A stretch of 64,000 nucleotides of DNA from Mesocentrotus franciscanus (taxonomy: Eukaryota; Echinodermata; Echinoidea; Camarodonta; Strongylocentrotidae). A program made the translations under genes and the position numbers. How positions within the stretch are numbered: position 1 is the stretch's first letter; the number at the start of each line of letters is the position of its first letter. The notes under the pieces were generated by a model that made no database searches, was not told the DNA's origin, and saw nothing but the letters and a program-made list of their open reading frames with translations. The stretch covers positions 3,430,261 to 3,494,260 of the forward strand of contig CP137668.1 in assembly GCA_037976565.1 (NCBI GenBank), written 5' to 3'. Below, piece by piece: positions 59,201-64,000 of this stretch.

Positions 59201-62200
59201 AAAAAACTTCAAACTTGAAAAGTGAAAATTGTCTGTACGAACACTAAATATTGTCATCACTAATAATACTGGACGCAATGTTCCCGGAACCACCGGTAGG
59301 TGGCGTACCACACGACTAGGGCTTTAACGGAACACTCTTAATTACTTTCGTAGTAAAATACCAGGTAATGACCTAAAATGCCCCAGATATATATGTTGTA
59401 GCCAACATTTTGACATTGTATCGCATGGAACGCCTTAGAATGGTTTCAAGAGGGTTAAAACGCTGAAAAACATACGAAACAGTATATATCTGAGCCAAAA
59501 AGTGAATTTTATTATTTTATTTAGTAGACCTGTGACGTCACACAGAACGTCATCTTCGGCATCATAGGTCTTGGAAGCAACGTCTTCGGAAGCATTCGGA
59601 TGCTCGGAAATGTCACCCAAACAAAGTTGAAAGTTCGGTTATCCTATACTTTAGTGTGTTTTATTATTTTTGGTTTCTAACTTCAGTTAACAGCTCTACA
59701 TGCATATAATACATACGTTGTGTCATACTGCCATGCACATGGGCGAGTTCGGTTATCCTATACTTTAGTGTGTTTTATTATTTTGGGTTTCTAACTTCAG
59801 TTAACAGCTCTACATGCATATAATACATACGTTGTGTCATACGGCCGTGCACATGGGCGCGCACAGGCGGATTTTAAAGTGACACACTGGTTATTGAATC
59901 TAAGGGTTTTTATTATTAATGAACAGAGGGCAGTATTGTTTAAGGGTGATGAAAAGAGGGAAGGCATAGTCATGTAGCCTGGATGATTAGGGGCTAGAGT
60001 GGTGGGGGTGGTGGGGGAGGTGTCCGGGAAGGGGCGTTAAGGGGATAAAAAGGAGTGTTTATTACCTACTTCGTTTTAAGGGTTTAATTAATAAGGAACA
60101 GTGGGCAAGATTGGGGGTTGGGCGTAGTGATGTAGTCTGGATGATTAGGGGCTCGGGAGGGGGTCGGGGTAAGGGGATATAAATTAAGGAGTGTATATTA
60201 CCTACTTGTTTTAAGGGTTTTATTATTAATGAACAGAGGGCAGTATTGTTTAAGGGTGATGAAAAGAGGGAAGGCATAGTCATGTAGCCTGGAAGATTAG
60301 GGGCTAGGGGGTGGGGAGGGGTCCAGGAAGGGGGTTAAGGGATACAAAGGAGTGTTTATTACCTACTTCGTTTTAAGGGGTTTAATTAATAAGGAACAGT
60401 GGGCAAGATTGGGGGGTTGGGCGTAGTGATATAGTCTGGTTCAAAAAACAGCTGGATCACACTACATGTATACCTTTTATGTGATATGCTTTTGCAGTTT
60501 CTGCAGGATTCTGCCCCGAGATCTCCGGCGTTAATTTGAATTTGTATGGAAGGTACCGATTTGGTGACATAGTGAGGGCGAACTGTAGTGGTGGACTACG
60601 ACTGATGGGCGATGATGTACTGCAATGTCTAGGTGGTCCTGATTTCTTCGAATGGAATGGGACCGTTCCTACGTGTGAAGGTATGACTCTTTCCGCTTTA
60701 CCTCTTCTCTAGGGTCTGCCTCAGAATGAAAATAACGTGAAATATCTTGAAAATAATTTGTTAAGGTAACAAAATGCTTATATTTTGAACTTGGGCAAAG
60801 CTTTTTTCTAAAAGTCTATCGAAAACGTAATAGTTGGCAAACCTTTGGTGTTACCCCTTTGTCTTTTGTAAACTAAATATGCGCTCTTTTGATGTAAACA
60901 TTGGCATGCAGATGTGATTACACTTCAACCGAGAACCACCAATGATCCTCCAACGGAAGTCATAAGAAGAACATTGACACCTGCCCGCCGTACAGTTACA
61001 GGGAGTGAAATCAGAACAGGTATAAACAATATACTTTAACATAACAAATAAAAAAATTAATGATGATAATGTTCTTCTTCTGGGACTACTGCGCCATGAG
61101 CGTCATACTTGATGGACCGAAGCCACCATTGTTATTATTATCATTATTATTATCCATACAACTGCTGCTGCTGCTGCAGCTACTACTACTGCTACTACTA
61201 CATTGGATTCAATGAATTTTCACTCTTCTTGTCGTACAGCAATTAACTTGTATCTCCGAGCCCCCACCCCTACCCCCAATCCCTCTCTCCCCACCCCTCC
61301 CCCTCTCATTTTGTTCTCTCTCTATCTCTCTTTTTTTTCTTTCTTTTTTAAAGTGTTGGGAGCCCCAACAATTTGATGGCAACATTTCACTTAAATTGTA
61401 TCATAATGTGAAAGAGGATGTCATTTAAGACACATTTCTGCAAGGATTTTCAAAACAAATGTGTTTAAAGTCGAATAATAATTAAAGAGTACAAAATTTA
61501 GGTTTTCTGCGTACAACAGAAAACCCAAATTATGTATTCTTTTATCAATATTTGTCTTCAAACACAATTTTTTTTGGGAAATCTTTGCAGAAGTGTATCT
61601 TAAATGACATCCTCTTTCACATTATGATACAATTTAAGTGAAATTTTGCCATCAAATTTTTGGCGAATTTGGGGCTCCCAAACTTAAAAGGGGCTTTAAT
61701 GCTTACACCGTATATCGGTCTTACTTTTTTTTGTGATACCTTGTTTTAATCATGGTTATACGTGATTTAGATTTCAATGTTATTAATAAATATGGATCGG
61801 TAGTAGTCTTATCCCGGTCTGCTTATTATCAGCTCACTTTTCACAGTTTCTATAACAATGTAATTAATATTATCTGATTTCAGATGCCGCAAGAATGAAC
61901 AGTGTTACTGCAACCATGGGCATGGGCTCCGGCTCAAAATCTACAACTGGTAAGAGTTAAAGTGATGATGGATAATGATTTCGATAAGGATATAATCTCT
62001 GTATAATATAAACGCTATATAATTATAACAAACATCAGAATTATTCACTCTTTATCTGCGTGTGTATTGAACATAGAAGTGTTTACCCCTTAACCTGCTG
62101 GTAGGTTAGTGACCCGGTCAGTTCAGGGGTGTGCTCATTCGTGGCTACGTCATAATATTATACTCCCTTTACTCGTATATAGACCAGAGGCCTTTCCCAA

Positions 62201-64000
62201 AAGTGTATCCCTCCAATCCAACAAGATTTTACCCTTTCTATTATTTAGATTATCTAAACCTTTCGGTTTCGTGGGTTGTCGGTCTACTGGTATGTTCCCA
62301 AAATGATGTCACCCTAACCGTATCAAAACCAGCTTTAGCCCCAAGAGCCCCCTCTCTCCAAAAAAAAAAAGACCCCCAAAGTCGGGTCGATTATATCTCT
62401 CTTGCCTATGGACCAAACTTTAATCAAATGAAAGTGGTATGCCTGAACTTAAACAACACATGAAAAACTTTTTTTCAAAATATCTGTCGGGTAGACATTG
62501 GAAGTCACCCCCTTTTTCCCCAGACTAATACTTGTTTTCCCTTTCCTATTCTTTTCCAGTTCAAGTAGTAGTGTCTGTAGTGACTGTTGTGATTGTTGCG
62601 GTCCTTGCAGTCTTAATAGCTGTGTACATCACGAGAACGAGAAAAGCAGGGTAGGTAAAAGCGTCAATATATACCACGATGAATATTACGCAATCCATGT
62701 ACTAGGTCAAAAGTCATTGCTTGTTAGGATTTAATAACAAGTCATTTACCAGTAAAACGAAAAGAAAAACATCGATAAGCAATCGATCGTAGGAATAAGT
62801 CACAAATTTTCTCTCAAGTATACTTTAATATTCTTGATCATATATATGAAAATGTTTTCTAAACAGTTTATGAAAATGTACATTTGTTTTCTTTGTATTA
62901 TTGCAATTTATGTTTAATCCAAAATATCAATGTACAATGTATCCAGTTTTGTTAAGAATGATTTGTACAATATGTAGTTGATTTGAGAGAAAATGATAAA
63001 AAATATCTTTAAAAACAAAACAAAAAGTCACAAAGTGGCCCATAGAGGGAATTAATATCTAAGTTTTGTAACGGTCTCTCTATAGGTCCCAATAATAATT
63101 CAAAAAGAAAAAAAGAGACAGAAACCCAACGTCTAGATATATGGACCGATGGTTGATAAGTTTGACAATTTAATTTAAATTAACCAGTGCCCTGTCTTAT
63201 AAAGAGTTGATATTAATCGCAACTTATTTGCGATTGATATTAATCGCAACTATGTACATATGAAATGGGGGACTGCAAACTTGCGATTGCTTGGAGAACT
63301 TGCGATTGATTTGGATCAATCGCAACTCTTTATAAGACGAAGCCCAGATCTATTTATTGTATTTAATTCAGGCCCTATTTCCTTTTGTTTTTGCAGATCT
63401 GTAGTGAAGCAAGATGAATCCTTGAGTCTTAAATCCAATTCCATTAACATGATCTTCGGTATGAAGAACGTTCCAGACAGCGAAGAGCCGAGTTACTACG
63501 AAGTTGGACAGAATGCAGTCACCGAACGCAATAATGGTGTTATAGACGAGATTTTATACGAATCAGCCGATGATGTCCGAAAGGATCCGAAACAGTACGA
63601 ACTCAAGCAAAGTTCACCGAATGATACACCTCACTATGGACTCATAGAAAATGTTCTTTACAAACCTTTAGAAGGTGCAGGAGACCCCCATTCGAATAAC
63701 TACGAAATATTCGAAGTGGGGTCACATTCTCGCGATGATTCATCACATGATAACCATGCATTCGACGAATTTCAGCAATTCACGAATGATGACGATCTAC
63801 CATCGAATAATCCTGAGTATTCATTCCCTACCGAACATGAAAGTAGTAGCGGACACCAAGAAGGAGAGTTGATCGATTATGTTCCGTACAAGCCTGCTGA
63901 TAACCAAACGATACAGACGGGTTTTGCATCTCGAAATTGCTCTGACATAACACCAGATTCTGTTGGTAGCCATTACTCAGAAGTTGATGGTACAATTTCA
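53890..64000 (+). CDS. Receptor D: paralog of C, 3' partial
   Basis: Nine exons: 53890-53971, 55854-56087, 56558-56629, 57083-57337, 60498-60680, 60912-61019, 61884-61949, 62560-62650 and 63397-64000, the last cut by the window. The order and phases equal those of receptor C. Exons 1, 5, 6, 7 and 8 have exactly the same lengths as in C (82, 183, 108, 66 and 91 bp). The frame is open throughout, including the SRCR exons where C is broken. Domain order: signal peptide, SRCR-like, WSC, CCP, stalk, transmembrane, tyrosine-repeat tail. D is a tandem duplicate of C, and the strong divergence of the outer domains suggests an old or fast-evolving pair. Confidence 0.85.
54626..54805 (-). mobile_element. 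M1 TIR element, copy 2, truncated
   Basis: Starts TTAAAGGTACTATGTCCC and follows the family for about 180 bp up to CAGACACTATTGAGT, then diverges. It lies in intron 1 of receptor D. Confidence 0.8.
55022..55553 (-). mobile_element. M1 TIR element, copy 3
   Basis: Starts TAAAGATACTATGTCCC and ends GGGACATGGTACCTTTAA. Full-length relative to the copy at 42774-43308, in opposite orientation. Intron 1 of receptor D, 300 bp before the SRCR exon. Confidence 0.9.
55854..56629 (+). CDS. Receptor D exons 2-3: SRCR-like domain
   Basis: Exons 55854-56087 and 56558-56629. FHLVDGSSPNEGRVEVTV, SWTRDAANWVCEELGYRHAA and FGRGLQSEIF match SRCR, followed by ECDSDESDSC and AAGVIC. As in C, the usual first cysteine is absent and only four cysteines remain. 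The exon 2 to 3 junction is phase 1 and open. Confidence 0.7.
57083..57337 (+). CDS. Receptor D exon 4: WSC domain
   Basis: GYLGCFRIRRM, DQCLELCKNQ, DSCYCLNDF, VCNTRC and FCGGNQGDSYIVF give eight cysteines and the GYLGC and CGG landmarks. It is a more canonical WSC than that of C. Confidence 0.9.
57549..58085 (-). mobile_element. M1 TIR element, copy 4
   Basis: Starts TTAAAGATACTATGTCCC and ends GGGACATAGTACCTTTAA. Very similar to copy 3 over its whole length. Intron 4 of receptor D, 210 bp after the WSC exon. Confidence 0.9.
58146..58674. mobile_element. Foldback element, arms of about 110 bp or more
   Basis: The left part (GCAGAAAAATTAGAGAAACA, CAGGTCAGTGAAAGTTTGAG) is inverted on the right (CTCAAACTTTCACTGACCTG, TTAATTTTCTGCTTC). 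The inner words GACGTATCTTGTGAGCT and AGCTCGCAAGATACGTC also pair. No coding potential. It abuts the next foldback. Confidence 0.75.
58675..59080. mobile_element. Second foldback element, arms of about 180 bp
   Basis: AAGCCCCACTG at 58675 pairs with CAGTGGGGCTT at 59070-59080. Inner words CTCTATATAG, TTAATTGAGAGCTGA, ACCACCTGTCAGT and CCAAACTAGTG have inverted partners in the right half. It lies immediately next to the previous foldback in intron 4 of receptor D. Confidence 0.75.
59632..59859 (+). repeat. 114-bp direct tandem duplication
   Basis: AGTTCGGTTATCCTATACTT starts at 59632 and again at 59746. The two copies differ at only a few bases (CATACTGCCATG versus CATACGGCCGTG). Confidence 0.9.
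59905..60436 (+). repeat. Higher-order tandem repeat (A-B-A-B)
   Basis: Two alternating related units. A contains GAACAGAGGGCAGTATTGTT and B contains GGAACAGTGGGCAAGATTGG, each followed by TGTAG(C/T)CTGGA and GTGT(T/A)TATTACCTACTT. The order is A, B, A, B (last truncated), with a period of about 305 bp for the pair. Confidence 0.85.
60498..60680 (+). CDS. Receptor D exon 5: CCP/sushi domain
   Basis: FCPEISGVNLNLYGRYRFGD, RANCSGG, LQCLGGPDFFEW, PTC. By eye it has 14 base differences from C exon 5 in 183 bp. Phase 1-1. Confidence 0.9.
60912..61949 (+). CDS. Receptor D exons 6-7: Thr-rich stalk
   Basis: Exons 60912-61019 (VITLQPRTTNDPPTEV, LTPARRTVTGSEI) and 61884-61949 (MNSVTATMGMGSGSKSTT). 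Both have exactly the same lengths as in C. Thr/Pro-rich, probably O-glycosylated. Confidence 0.75.
61346..61690. mobile_element. 345-bp foldback element, near-perfect 160-bp arms
   Basis: The left arm (TGTTGGGAGCCCC, TTTCACTTAAATTGTATCAT, GAGGATGTCATTTAAGA) is inverted in the right arm (TCTTAAATGACATCC, ATGATACAATTTAAGTGAAA, GGGGCTCCCAAAC). The centre is near GGTTTTCTGCGTACAACAG. It lies in intron 6 of receptor D. Confidence 0.88.
62560..62650 (+). CDS. Receptor D exon 8: transmembrane helix
   Basis: VQVVVSVVTVVIVAVLAVLI then AVYITRTRKAG: a hydrophobic helix and basic stop-transfer. Same length (91 bp) and phase as C. Confidence 0.9.
63194..63338. mobile_element. 145-bp MITE with 16-bp perfect TIRs
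   Basis: GTCTTATAAAGAGTTG at 63194 is the exact reverse complement of CAACTCTTTATAAGAC ending at 63338. The interior repeats TTGCGATTGAT / ATTAATCGCAA. It lies 60 bp before the last exon of receptor D. Confidence 0.88.
63397..64000 (+). CDS. Receptor D exon 9: cytoplasmic tail (cut by window end)
   Basis: 201 codons are visible after the split codon. A full 34-residue unit begins GVIDEILYES at 63536, and the next begins GLIENVLYKP at 63638, again exactly 102 bp later. ELIDYVPYKP follows further on. D thus has one fewer full tandem unit than C. The shared SPNDTPHYGLIENVLYKP / STNDTPHYGLIDNVLYKP segment aligns the tails. Acidic PSYYEVG, NNYEIFEV and SHYSEVDG tyrosines are also present. Confidence 0.8.

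Overview
This is animal nuclear DNA with intron-rich genes, GT-AG splice sites, AT-rich introns, many microsatellites, short inverted-repeat transposons and long purine-rich arrays. The protein families (an axonemal-type WD-repeat protein, DNAJC22, and SRCR-WSC-CCP transmembrane receptors) and the repeat style suggest a marine invertebrate deuterostome. An echinoderm, probably a sea urchin, is my best guess, but nothing in the sequence proves the species. All exons below were joined by hand, by matching reading phase across splice sites.

Layout. (1) About 1-22,100, plus strand: a large WD-repeat gene resembling WDR97/WDR87. Its 5' part lies off the left edge; 24 exons are visible, encoding about 1,603 residues up to a stop at 21,333. 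It has WD repeats, acidic and proline-rich linkers, a HEAT-like helical part, an exon built of eight 9-residue repeats, a long acidic/basic coiled-coil exon and a C-terminal part with a fresh 35-residue duplication. (2) 21,334-25,234: 3' UTR and intergenic DNA. (3) 35,525-25,235, minus strand: a complete three-exon DNAJC22 gene (357 aa: TM2 domain, several membrane segments, C-terminal J domain). Its 8.8-kb second intron is mostly a 7.4-kb GA-rich minisatellite with a roughly 38-bp unit and higher-order duplications of about 2 kb. (4) 36,000-40,000: repeats, including a 175-bp TIR element and one arm of a 13-kb-spaced inverted pair. (5) 40,024-50,714, plus strand: receptor gene C, nine exons (signal peptide, SRCR-like domain, WSC domain, CCP/sushi domain, Thr-rich stalk, transmembrane helix, 325-residue tail with tandem tyrosine repeats). 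(6) 53,890 to the right edge, plus strand: receptor gene D, a tandem paralog of C with the same nine-exon plan, cut by the window end.

The most novel item is the C/D receptor pair: a lectin/complement-like ectodomain made of phase-1 modular exons, joined to a cytoplasmic tail with a 34-residue repeat centred on an LIDNVLYKP-type tyrosine motif. This looks like a cell-surface recognition and signalling receptor under expansion. The ectodomains diverge strongly between paralogs, except for the CCP exon, which is about 92% identical in DNA. Gene C also has a phase break inside its SRCR-like domain that D does not share.

The non-coding DNA contains several short-TIR element families. One is a 535-bp family with four copies, all within introns of the two receptor genes. 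Another is a hAT-type element with an exact 8-bp target duplication inside a TAC microsatellite.
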